Source of the DNA: Oscillospiraceae bacterium
Lineage (GTDB): Bacteria > Bacillota > Clostridia > Oscillospirales > CAG-272
Length of the DNA: 43,110 nucleotides
Assembly (NCBI GenBank): GCA_015065295.1
Contig: SVQN01000015.1
Location: 1-43,110, forward strand
Direction of reading: 5' to 3'
Positions 16,861 through 23,525 of this stretch are shown here, in pieces. A program made the translations under genes and the position numbers. The notes under the pieces were generated by a model. It did no database searches, was not told where the DNA came from, and saw only the letters and a program-made list of their open reading frames with translations. Positions within the stretch are counted from its first letter, which is position 1. Every line of letters starts with the position of its first letter.

Positions 16861-17136
16861 ATGGGAGCGTTTTTCACCATAATTTTTATGGGATTTGTCG
16901 GCACGATGATCGACCTGATATTTTTTGAAATGACGAGCGATTTCGGCATTATCATGGCGATTGCCGCGATGTGTCCGATGATCCTGAACAGAATCGGCGG
17001 GGACGATCCGGACGACGAACCTACAGGTTACGGGCAGGATGAAGAGGAAGCGGAATCAAGCGATTTATACGAAGAAGAACTGACAACGGATGATTTGCAA
17101 CAAGACGAATCGGACGACGATAACGATACAGATTAA
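16861..17136 (+). CDS. Small membrane protein with acidic tail
   Basis: A 91-residue protein of unknown function. Residues 1 to about 48 are hydrophobic and probably form two membrane segments (GAFFTIIFMGFVGTMIDLIF and FGIIMAIAAMCPMIL). The remaining 40 residues are strongly acidic (runs of Asp and Glu, ending DDDNDTD) and probably disordered in the cytoplasm. Start ATG at 16861 lies 7 nt after AAAGGAGA. No family recognised. Cotranscribed with the Nudix gene upstream and the DUF2961 gene 21 nt downstream. Confidence 0.7.
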   Translation: MGAFFTIIFMGFVGTMIDLIFFEMTSDFGIIMAIAAMCPMILNRIGGDDPDDEPTGYGQDEEEAESSDLYEEELTTDDLQQDESDDDNDTD

Positions 17137-17157
17137 ATATAAAATGGAGGAACAACA

Positions 17158-18234
17158 ATGTTCAACGGACTTTGTGCAGACCTGAACGACATTTCCAAGC
17201 TGTCGTTTGCAAAGACCCGCTCGGTATGCCCGGAAAACTTCACCGGCGAAAAAGGCAAGGCCGGCATGGCGGAAACCGGTACCGGTGCATCCTGCGCGCG
17301 TGACCTCGGCCGCGGCTGGAAGATTTCCCCCTCTGTGCCCGTTCCGGCACACACCACATTCACCCTCTGCGACATTCAGGCGGAAGGTGCGATCAAGCAT
17401 TTCTGGATCACCGGCGCGACGAACTGCTGGCGTTGGCTGATTCTCCGTATGTACTGGGATGACAGCGACATTCCGGCTGTGGAATGCCCGCTCGGCGACT
17501 TTTTCTGCACGCCGAACGCGGAAGTTTACGCCCAGATCAACTCTCTCGCGGTCTGTGTCAACCCGAAGGTCGGTCTGAACTGCTACTGGACGATGCCGTT
17601 CAAGAAGCGCGCACGCATCACGCTCGAAAACATCAACGACAGCGACGCGACGATCTACTACCAGATCGACTACATCGAAACCAAGCTGGAAGACGAAATC
17701 GCGTACTTCTGCGCCCGCTTCAACCGCGTCAATCCGCTGCCGTACAAGACGGACTACACCATCATCGACGGCATCAAGGGCAAGGGGCAGTACGTCGGTA
17801 CGCACCTGTTCTGGGGTGTAAACAACAACGGCTGGTGGGGCGAAGGTGAAATCAAGTTCTTCATGGACGGCGACACCGAATTCCCGACCATCTGCGGCAC
17901 CGGTACGGAAGACTACTTCTGCGGCGCGTACAACTTTGACGTCAACGGCAAGTACACGGAATTCTCGTCTCCGTACACCGGTCTGTCGAAGGTCATGCGC
18001 GGCAACGGTCTGTACGATGTCAGCCAGAGATTCGCTCTCTACCGCTGGCACATCACCGACCCGATCTACTTTGAAAACGACCTCCGCGTGACGATCCAGG
18101 CACTCGGCTGGCGCAAGGACGGCAAATATCTCCCGCTCCAGGACGACATTTCTTCCGTCGCCTACTGGTACCAGACCGCCCCGTTCACCGAGTTCCCGCC
18201 GCTCCCGGACAAGGATTATCTGGAAATTATTTAA
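17158..18234 (+). CDS. DUF2961 / GH172-like protein
   Basis: A 358-residue DUF2961 protein. Recognisable family features are the N-terminal SKLSFAKTRSVCPENFTGEKGK segment (binding loop shortened here to what is visible), the GAIKHFWITG and LRMYWDD strands, CPLGDFF, and GTGTEDYF with Glu251. Members of this family were shown to act on fructofuranose or arabinofuranose linkages and form GH172, where acidic residues act in catalysis and the protein forms a trimeric beta-jelly-roll. Activity here is inference. There is no signal peptide, so it would act inside the cell on imported material. Start ATG follows GGAGG. Confidence 0.88.
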   Translation: MFNGLCADLNDISKLSFAKTRSVCPENFTGEKGKAGMAETGTGASCARDLGRGWKISPSVPVPAHTTFTLCDIQAEGAIKHFWITGATNCWRWLILRMYWDDSDIPAVECPLGDFFCTPNAEVYAQINSLAVCVNPKVGLNCYWTMPFKKRARITLENINDSDATIYYQIDYIETKLEDEIAYFCARFNRVNPLPYKTDYTIIDGIKGKGQYVGTHLFWGVNNNGWWGEGEIKFFMDGDTEFPTICGTGTEDYFCGAYNFDVNGKYTEFSSPYTGLSKVMRGNGLYDVSQRFALYRWHITDPIYFENDLRVTIQALGWRKDGKYLPLQDDISSVAYWYQTAPFTEFPPLPDKDYLEII

Positions 18235-18249
18235 TTAAATAGTGTTTCT

Positions 18250-18306
18250 CGGGGAAAAACTTTTTGAAAAAAGTTTTTCCCCGAACCCCTTTTCAAAAAC
18301 TTTTAA
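18250..18306. repeat. Palindromic repeat, copy 1
   Basis: Perfect palindrome with arms CGGGGAAAAACTTTTT (18250-18265) and its complement (18268-18283), then the conserved tail AACCCCTTTTCAAAAACTTT. It lies 15 nt after a stop codon. Related copies lie at 23399-23488 and 42655-42712. It may double as a terminator. Confidence 0.85.
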
Positions 18307-18331
18307 ACTGGAAAAAAAGGAGGATTTTAGT

Positions 18332-19207
18332 GTGGCTGAGAAGTTTCTTTATGTGATGGCGGGATTTGATGCGGAGACGGAAGAACGTCTGGTGGAACTG
18401 CAGAATCTGTTGTATGAGAACGGTTTTACCGGAACGCAGACGAAGGGGATTCCGTTTCACCTGACGCTCGGCTCCATGCTTGTCGCGGACGGAAGGGAAG
18501 AGGGCTGGCTGACGGAGATCATGGAAGAAGTGGCGGAACGTTCGTTTGACTTTACCGTGACCTTCAGTCACATCGGGATTTTCTCCGGCGGGAAAGTTCT
18601 TTTTGCCGCGCCCGATCCGGTGGAGGAACTGCTTCATCTGAACAGCCGTTTTGACCATACCGATGAAAGCTGGACGCCGCACGCCACCCTGCTGATTGAC
18701 GAACCGTCCGTGATTCTCGAAGCACTCCCGCTTGTACTTGACAAATTCCGGCCGTTCACCGGACGGATTGATAAGCTGTATCTGTACGAATTTTTCCCGT
18801 CCCGGCACATTGCGACCGTCGAACTCGGTGCGGAAAAACGGAAGCTCGTTCAGAAATGGCTGGATGCCTTTGCTTCCGGCATTCCGGAGGATATGCTCCG
18901 CGACCATGTACTGAAATCCTGCAATCTCCTGTGGCACACGTTCACATGGGGTGAGGCAGACTGCCTCGAAGGAGAAGAGGCAAAACAGGCGTTCAATGCG
19001 CTCGATTATACCGAAGCAATCTGTTTCGAGAACGGCTATTCCACCTTCGATTTTCCGCGCATCGACAACGTCCGCACCGTCGGCAGAATGACCGCCGCTG
19101 ATTTGGAAAAATATTCCGACATCTACATTACCGCACCGGATTTTTCATGGACGTACGTCCATACCCACGAAGACCCGTTCTGCGGCCCGTACTTCTGTAA
19201 AAGGTGA
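18332..19207 (+). CDS. 2H phosphoesterase-like / DUF4275-like two-domain protein
   Basis: A 291-residue protein starting at GTG, 8 nt after AAAGGAGG. The N-terminal half (about 1-185) resembles the 2'-5' RNA ligase or LigT (2H phosphoesterase) fold, with paired motifs H43-L-T45 and H117-A-T119 that would form the active site. The C-terminal part (about 198-291) resembles DUF4275 as I remember it: LLWHTFTWGEADCLEGEEA and FSWTYVHTHEDPFCGPYF. The function is unknown; the first half suggests cyclic phosphodiesterase or ligase chemistry on RNA or nucleotides. The single-gene unit is bounded by palindromic repeat copy 1 and a terminator. The frame upstream of the GTG runs through the repeat and is not coding. 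Confidence 0.75.
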   Translation: MAEKFLYVMAGFDAETEERLVELQNLLYENGFTGTQTKGIPFHLTLGSMLVADGREEGWLTEIMEEVAERSFDFTVTFSHIGIFSGGKVLFAAPDPVEELLHLNSRFDHTDESWTPHATLLIDEPSVILEALPLVLDKFRPFTGRIDKLYLYEFFPSRHIATVELGAEKRKLVQKWLDAFASGIPEDMLRDHVLKSCNLLWHTFTWGEADCLEGEEAKQAFNALDYTEAICFENGYSTFDFPRIDNVRTVGRMTAADLEKYSDIYITAPDFSWTYVHTHEDPFCGPYFCKR

Positions 19208-19215
19208 TCTGTACG

Positions 19216-19251
19216 AAAGCTGTATCGTTTCCGATGCAGTTTTTTCTTTTT
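19216..19251 (+). terminator. Rho-independent terminator
   Basis: 8-bp stem (19220-19227 with 19232-19239, one G-T pair), 4-nt loop, followed by TTTTTT-C-TTTT. Confidence 0.8.
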
Positions 19252-19263
19252 GCCGGAATCCTC

Positions 19264-19297
19264 TTGACAAAATCGGTCTAATGTGTTAGACTATAAC
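19264..19297 (+). promoter_or_regulatory. BlaI-type operator within the blaI promoter
   Basis: TTGACA at 19264-19269 is followed by the perfect dyad GTCTAA-TGTG-TTAGAC (19276-19291) and TATAAC (19292-19297). The -10 is either TATAAC, at a long 22-nt spacing, or TAGACT (19287-19292) at 17 nt. The dyad covers the polymerase site, as expected for an autorepressed BlaI/MecI operator. Confidence 0.7.
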
Positions 19298-19345
19298 CAC
19301 AAGGTCGAACGTATTAAACCGAATCTGCAAAGGAGGAATTCCAAT

Positions 19346-19714
19346 ATGCCGACTCCCAAAATTTTTGAAAGCGAATATCGTTTCTGCACCATTCTGTGGG
19401 CGCACGAGCCGATTGGCAGTACCGAGCTGGTCAGACTCTGCAAAGAGCATCTCGGCTGGAGCAAATCCACCACCTACACCGTTATCAAACGTCTGTCCGA
19501 GCGCGGCGTTCTGCAATGCGAAAATGCCGTGGTCACATCGCTCGTCTCGCGGAACGACGTACAGGCGGCGGAAATCGACGAACTGGTTGAAAAAAAGTTT
19601 GAAGGTTCGCTTCCCGCATTCATCGCCGCCTTCACGAAACACAAGAAACTGACTCCCGCGGAAATTGACGAGATCCGGAAAATGATCGACAGCATCCAGA
19701 CCGAAGAACCCTGA
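19346..19714 (+). CDS. BlaI/MecI/CopY-family repressor
   Basis: A 122-residue winged-helix repressor: ESEYRFCTILWAHEPIGSTE and the recognition region GWSKSTTYTVIKRLSERGVL lie in the N-terminal domain, then a C-terminal dimerisation region with FEGSLPAFIAAF. In this family the paired membrane protease inactivates the repressor by cleavage on signal. The ATG at 19346 follows AAAGGAGG. The M56 protease gene starts 15 nt downstream, so this is a BlaI-BlaR1-like pair. No beta-lactamase or penicillin-binding protein gene lies nearby, so the regulon is unknown. Confidence 0.93.
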   Translation: MPTPKIFESEYRFCTILWAHEPIGSTELVRLCKEHLGWSKSTTYTVIKRLSERGVLQCENAVVTSLVSRNDVQAAEIDELVEKKFEGSLPAFIAAFTKHKKLTPAEIDEIRKMIDSIQTEEP

Positions 19715-19729
19715 AAGGAGAACTGACCG

Positions 19730-21553
19730 ATGGAAAAACTGTTTCTCGAACTACTCAACCGGAGCATCACCGCCGGATGGCTGATTCTCGCCGTGATTCT
19801 CATCCGTCTGCTGTTCCGCCGCGCGCCGAAATGGGTGACGGGATGCCTGTGGATTCTCGTCGCCGTCCGTCTGGTGATTCCGTTTTCCGTGGAAAGCGTG
19901 TACAGCCTGATTCCGCGTACGGAGACGGTTCCGTATGAAATTCTGTACAGCGAAACGCCTGCGGTCGACACCGGCGTGGAAGTGCTTGATATTCTTGTCA
20001 ATCATTCGCTGGAATCTTCGGTACCCAATCCGGGGGACAGTGTCAATCCGCTTCAGATTGCTGCGGCATTATCGTCGGTCGTCTGGCTTGCCGGAATGAC
20101 CGTCCTGCTCCTGTCCGCCGCTGTTTCCTACATTTTATTAAGACATAATGTCCGTACCGCTGTCCGTCTGCGGGAGAATATCAGGCAGTCCGAACATATC
20201 GCCACGCCGTTCGTTCTCGGTATGTTCCGCCCGACGGTGTACCTACCGTTTTCCGTGGAGGACGCGGATGCCGAATACATCATCGCGCACGAAAAAGCGC
20301 ATATCCGGCGGGGCGACCACCTTGTCAAGCCGCTGGCATATCTTCTGCTGTCCGTGTACTGGTTCAACCCGCTGATGTGGGCGGCGTACATTCTGCTGTG
20401 CCGCGACATCGAACTGGCGTGCGACGAACGGGTTATCCGGAACATGAGCGCGGACGACCGCAGAGCCTATTCGAGAATCCTTCTGGAATTCAGCATGAAA
20501 CAGAAACTGATTACCGCCTGTCCGGTCGCGTTCGGCGAAGTCGGCGTGAAGACGCGGGTAAAGTCGGTGCTGAATTATAAGAAACCGGCGTTATGGGGAA
20601 TTGTGCTGGCACTGGCGGCGTGCGTAGTCTGCGGCGTGTGCCTGCTGACCGATCCCAAGCCGATCGAAGGACTTCCGGCGGCGGAGGAGATTTCCGGCAT
20701 TATGATGGACTGTGTCCCGTCGAATACGGAAGTCCGCATGGAAGACTCTAAAGAAATGCTCCCGCTTCTTCTGGAAATGTTCGGCAAGGCAACAAAGACA
20801 TCCCGCAATTCCTATAACGACCACCCGTATACCGAAGATGTTGACGGCGGGACTTATCTGAAAATCACGCTGAACTACGCCGATGAAACGGTCTCGCCGT
20901 ATTCTCAGACCTACTATCTGTACACCCGCAAAGGGAAGGCATACCTCATGCGCCCGTATGACGCGGTGTATCGGTTCGACGATGAATTTTATGACGTACT
21001 GTATGACCACTATTTTGTCAGCCTGAGAGAACATACACAGGATGTGTATCTGCAATATATTCATGAAAAAATGGATATAGAAAGAGAGCTGACACAGCAG
21101 CTGGAAGTGTCTGCATCGGAAAAAGCACATCTCAAAAATCAACTGGATCAGAAGCATTCCGAACTGGTCGCAACGCGCGGGGAAGCATTGGAGTATGCCA
21201 GAGAACTGGCGGAACTCAAGGCCGCCGGAGCATCTTCCGAATACTATAATGCCATTTTTGAAGGAATCCGGGAAAGCATGGAGTACCGCGAATCCGAAAA
21301 CATGATTTTCTACACGTTCCCCGATGTTCCCGAAACGGCGTATCTGCATGTCACTCTGACCGCATCCTATGAAGACGGCACTACCTTGACGGTTCTCCGC
21401 TGCGACGGTTTCGAGAATTTTTCCGTGGAGCCAGGAAGAACATATTCCGTCACCATCGCCGAAGGGACGACTGCCATCACGATGCACATCGCCGCCGAAA
21501 GTACGGACGGTCTCTGCGAAGTCACGTTTGATCTGATGGACTGGGTAAACTGA
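19730..21553 (+). CDS. BlaR1/MecR1-like M56 membrane metallopeptidase
   Basis: A 607-residue membrane zinc protease. The N-terminal part (1 to about 300) has several membrane segments and the zinc site H187-E188-K-A-H191 followed by ELACDERVI (third ligand Glu). Another membrane segment (IVLALAACVVCGVCLL) is near residue 290. The C-terminal extracellular part is not a penicillin-binding domain: it has an acidic globular stretch, then a coiled coil (about 440-500, from YIHEKMDIERELTQQLEVSA), then a beta-rich end (YLHVTLTASYEDGTTLTVLR). The SxxK and KTG motifs of BlaR1 sensors are not seen, so the signal is probably not a beta-lactam bound covalently. Start ATG follows AAAGGAG. Confidence 0.9.
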   Translation: MEKLFLELLNRSITAGWLILAVILIRLLFRRAPKWVTGCLWILVAVRLVIPFSVESVYSLIPRTETVPYEILYSETPAVDTGVEVLDILVNHSLESSVPNPGDSVNPLQIAAALSSVVWLAGMTVLLLSAAVSYILLRHNVRTAVRLRENIRQSEHIATPFVLGMFRPTVYLPFSVEDADAEYIIAHEKAHIRRGDHLVKPLAYLLLSVYWFNPLMWAAYILLCRDIELACDERVIRNMSADDRRAYSRILLEFSMKQKLITACPVAFGEVGVKTRVKSVLNYKKPALWGIVLALAACVVCGVCLLTDPKPIEGLPAAEEISGIMMDCVPSNTEVRMEDSKEMLPLLLEMFGKATKTSRNSYNDHPYTEDVDGGTYLKITLNYADETVSPYSQTYYLYTRKGKAYLMRPYDAVYRFDDEFYDVLYDHYFVSLREHTQDVYLQYIHEKMDIERELTQQLEVSASEKAHLKNQLDQKHSELVATRGEALEYARELAELKAAGASSEYYNAIFEGIRESMEYRESENMIFYTFPDVPETAYLHVTLTASYEDGTTLTVLRCDGFENFSVEPGRTYSVTIAEGTTAITMHIAAESTDGLCEVTFDLMDWVN

Positions 21554-21568
21554 ATATGGAGTATCTCC

Positions 21569-21854
21569 GGTAGGGCGGGGGGTTACTCCCATAGGCGGGA
21601 ACTTAAGCGAAAGGGTGGACACCTCATCAGTCGCTACGCGCCAGCTTCCCCTCAAGGGGAAGCCTCGGGTGAGTGTAATTTTTACCGTCAGCCAACAAAA
21701 TTTTGCCTTATTTTGGCTTCCCCTTGAGGGGAAGCTGGCATCGAAGATGACTGATGAGGTGTTTACGAACGTTTAAGTTCCCGCTTATGGGGGTTACTCC
21801 CGCCGTGAAGAAATTCAAACCGTTCTTTCCGGCGGGAGCAAGCCCCCGCCCTAC
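21569..21854. repeat. REP-like palindromic element interrupted by a MITE
   Basis: Outer arms GTAGGGCGGGGGGTTACTCCC (21570-21590, given here as a description) and the near-complement at 21834-21854 match at all but two positions. The uninterrupted element would be a hairpin of about 75 nt with GGCGGGAG arms near its loop. It is split by the element at 21591-21788. Confidence 0.7.
21591..21788. mobile_element. 198-bp MITE-like element
   Basis: Terminal inverted repeats ATARGCGGGAACTTAARCG, followed by ACACCTCATCAGTC in both arms and by an inner pair of self-palindromic segments around CTTCCCCTCAAGGGGAAG (21640-21664 and 21715-21739). It is flanked by the direct repeat GGGGGTTACTCCC at 21578-21590 and 21789-21801, which looks like a 13-bp target duplication. 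There is no coding sequence, so any movement needs a transposase elsewhere. Sequences of this type are frequent in gut Clostridia as I recall. Confidence 0.7.
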
Positions 21855-21926
21855 GATTTGGTGGATGTTCACATATCATCCGCATAAATTTCATAAAAAT
21901 TGTTGAAGAAAAACTCCGCAATCCTC

Positions 21927-21955
21927 TTGACAAACGAACGAAAACGGTGTATAAT
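21927..21955 (+). promoter_or_regulatory. Consensus SigA promoter of the infC operon
   Basis: TTGACA (21927-21932), a 17-nt spacer and TATAAT (21950-21955). The start would be near 21962, giving a leader of about 150 nt. Confidence 0.92.
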
Positions 21956-21961
21956 ACACAA

Positions 21962-22113
21962 GAATTAAAACAAAGCAGAACATTCTCCGTTCTCACCTTA
22001 CGGCAATGAGGCACGATAGGGTTAATACCTGAAAAAGACGAAAGTCTTGTTGTGTCGCGCGGAGAATCTTCTTCGAGCGATTTTTTGTTTACAGCATTTG
22101 GAGGTGCATAACT
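21962..22113 (+). ncRNA. infC-operon leader (putative L20 leader) with attenuator
   Basis: Long structured leader. ATTCTCCG (21982-21989) can pair with CGGAGAAT (22060-22067); the latter is also part of the 5' side of a terminator hairpin (22055-22065 with 22070-22080, one mismatch) followed by TTTTTT (22081-22086). The two folds exclude each other. Inner hairpins include AAGAC-GAAA-GTCTT (22035-22048). Position and layout match the L20 autoregulatory leader of Firmicutes; assignment to that family is from memory. Confidence 0.7.
22055..22086 (+). terminator. Attenuator terminator upstream of infC
   Basis: 11-position stem with one G-A mismatch (22055-22065 with 22070-22080), 4-nt loop, six T residues. 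It competes with the antiterminator pairing in the leader. Confidence 0.7.
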
Positions 22114-22638
22114 ATTAGCGCGAAAGAACTTACCATCAACGATGACATCCGGGTAAAGGAAGTACGGATGCTTGACGAAAACAACGGTCAGCTCGGCATC
22201 ATGAATCTCAATGACGCCAAGGCTTACGCGTATGAGCGCGGGCTCGACCTCGTGCTTATCGCTCCCACCGCAGTCCCGCCGGTAGCACGCGCCATGGACT
22301 ACGGCAAGTATCGTTATGAGGCAGACAAAAAGGAAAAGGAAGCCAAGAAAAAACAGCAGGTCGTAGAAGTCAAGGAAGTTCAGCTTTCCTGCCGTATTGA
22401 CACGCACGACTTTGAAACCAAAGCCAACCGTGCGATCAAGTTCCTTCAGGACGGCAACAAGGTCAGAGTAAGCCTCCGTTTCAAGGGGCGTGAAATCGCG
22501 CACCAGGAACTCGGACGCGAAATGCTCGAGCGATTCCAGGAAGCGGTCTCCGAATTCGGAACGGTCGACAAGAAGCCCGTTCTGGACGGCAAGCAGCTTA
22601 CGATGTTCATCGCGCCGGTGAAAAACACGGCTAAGTAA
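22114..22638 (+). CDS. infC: Translation initiation factor IF-3
   Basis: Ribosome-binding factor that discriminates start codons and prevents subunit joining. The N-terminal domain begins ISAKELTINDDIRVKEVRML, the lysine-rich linker helix is RYEADKKEKEAKKKQQVVEV, and the C-terminal domain contains RIDTHDFETKANRAIKFL and RFKGREIAHQELG. I set the start at ATT (22114), 9 nt after GGAGG (22100-22104), giving 174 residues. The first in-frame ATG (22168) would delete the conserved LTINDDIR segment and has no ribosome binding site. A rare AUU start is the known self-limiting device of infC in other bacteria: IF-3 represses initiation at its own abnormal start codon. Confidence 0.93.
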   Translation: MSAKELTINDDIRVKEVRMLDENNGQLGIMNLNDAKAYAYERGLDLVLIAPTAVPPVARAMDYGKYRYEADKKEKEAKKKQQVVEVKEVQLSCRIDTHDFETKANRAIKFLQDGNKVRVSLRFKGREIAHQELGREMLERFQEAVSEFGTVDKKPVLDGKQLTMFIAPVKNTAK

Positions 22639-22721
22639 TACGCGCGGTTCTGTCCCCCGCAGATCATGGATCTGCCAAGAGAAAAATCGCCTGATTCCAC
22701 CAATTGAAAGGATATACAATC

Positions 22722-22919
22722 ATGGGAAAGATCAAGACACACAAGGCGTCTGCCAAGAGATTTGCTGTTACCGGTACCGGTAAGGTAAAGGTATTCCATT
22801 CCGACCACCGTCATAACCTCGGTCAGAAGACCCAGAAGAGAAAGAGACACCTCAGAAGTAGCCAGATCCTCAGCCCCGCTATGACGGCTAACGTCAAGAG
22901 ACTGATCGGTCAGGACTAA
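22722..22919 (+). CDS. rpmI: Ribosomal protein bL35
   Basis: A 65-residue basic large-subunit protein beginning MGKIKTHKASAKRFAVTGTG and containing HNLGQKTQKRKRHLRSS, the family hallmark. The start ATG follows GAAAGGAT; an upstream in-frame extension is not part of the family. It lies 83 nt after infC, and that gap holds a perfect hairpin GCAGATC-ATG-GATCTGC (22659-22675). It is 56 nt before rplT in the standard infC-rpmI-rplT order. Confidence 0.97.
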   Translation: MGKIKTHKASAKRFAVTGTGKVKVFHSDHRHNLGQKTQKRKRHLRSSQILSPAMTANVKRLIGQD

Positions 22920-22975
22920 GTTTCTGCGAAAACCGAAGACAAGAGATTATACGAGTCAAGAAAGGATAGATTAAA

Positions 22976-23329
22976 ATGGCAAGAATTAAGGGCGCAATGA
23001 TGACGCGCAAGAGAAGAAATAAGGTACTCAAGGCTGCCAAGGGTTACTGGGGTTCCAAGTCCAAGCACTTCAAGATGGCTAAGCAGGCCGTAATGAAGTC
23101 CGGCAACTATGCATACATCGGCCGTAAGCAGAAGAAGAGAGAATTCCGCGCTCTGTGGATCACCCGTATCTCTGCTCAGGCAAAGGTAAACGGTATGAAC
23201 TACTCCCAGCTCATGCACGGTCTCAAGGCTGCAGGCGTTGACCTCAACCGCAAGATGCTCGCTGAAATCGCAGTATCCGACAAGGAAGCATTCGCTGCTC
23301 TCGTTGAAACTGCAAAGGCAGCTCTCTAA
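22976..23329 (+). CDS. rplT: Ribosomal protein bL20
   Basis: A 117-residue large-subunit assembly protein: [26 protein letters not shown], cut here to its recognisable parts [11 protein letters not shown] and [13 protein letters not shown], then [16 protein letters not shown] and a C-terminal globular domain (about 60-117). In Firmicutes L20 binds the leader of its own operon to repress it, matching the attenuator seen upstream. The ATG follows GAAAGGATAG. The length is normal. Confidence 0.97.
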   Translation: MARIKGAMMTRKRRNKVLKAAKGYWGSKSKHFKMAKQAVMKSGNYAYIGRKQKKREFRALWITRISAQAKVNGMNYSQLMHGLKAAGVDLNRKMLAEIAVSDKEAFAALVETAKAAL

Positions 23330-23345
23330 TTGTAATTGAACATAA

Positions 23346-23382
23346 ATAGGGTGTTGCGCCAAAGTAACACCCTATCTTTGTA
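23346..23382 (+). terminator. Terminator after rplT
   Basis: Perfect 10-bp stem (23346-23355 with 23366-23375), 10-nt loop, followed by the short CTTTGT. The T-run is poor, so read-through is possible. Confidence 0.6.
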
Positions 23383-23398
23383 GGGAAAATGGTGTTAT

Positions 23399-23488
23399 CG
23401 GGGAAAACTGGAGATTCGCACGAGTTGCAAAGCAACTCAGGCGAACTCCGAAAAAAAGTTTTCCCCGAACCCCTTTCAAAAAGCTTCC
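23399..23488. repeat. Palindromic repeat, copy 2, with nested hairpins
   Basis: Outer arms CGGGGAAAACT (23399-23409) and AGTTTTCCCCG (23457-23467). The loop is replaced by a second hairpin (23410-23419 with 23441-23449, one bulge) capped by GAGTTGC-AAA-GCAACTC (23422-23438). The tail AACCCCTTTCAAAAAGCTT follows, as in copy 1. Confidence 0.8.
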
Positions 23489-23525
23489 ATCTGAAAAGAA
23501 GAATTGAGTTTGTGTAAACATTACG

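Noticed and set aside
19730-21553. A beta-lactam resistance locus
   Set aside because: The regulator pair resembles BlaI/BlaR1, but the sensor lacks penicillin-binding motifs and no beta-lactamase or alternative penicillin-binding gene is present in the window.
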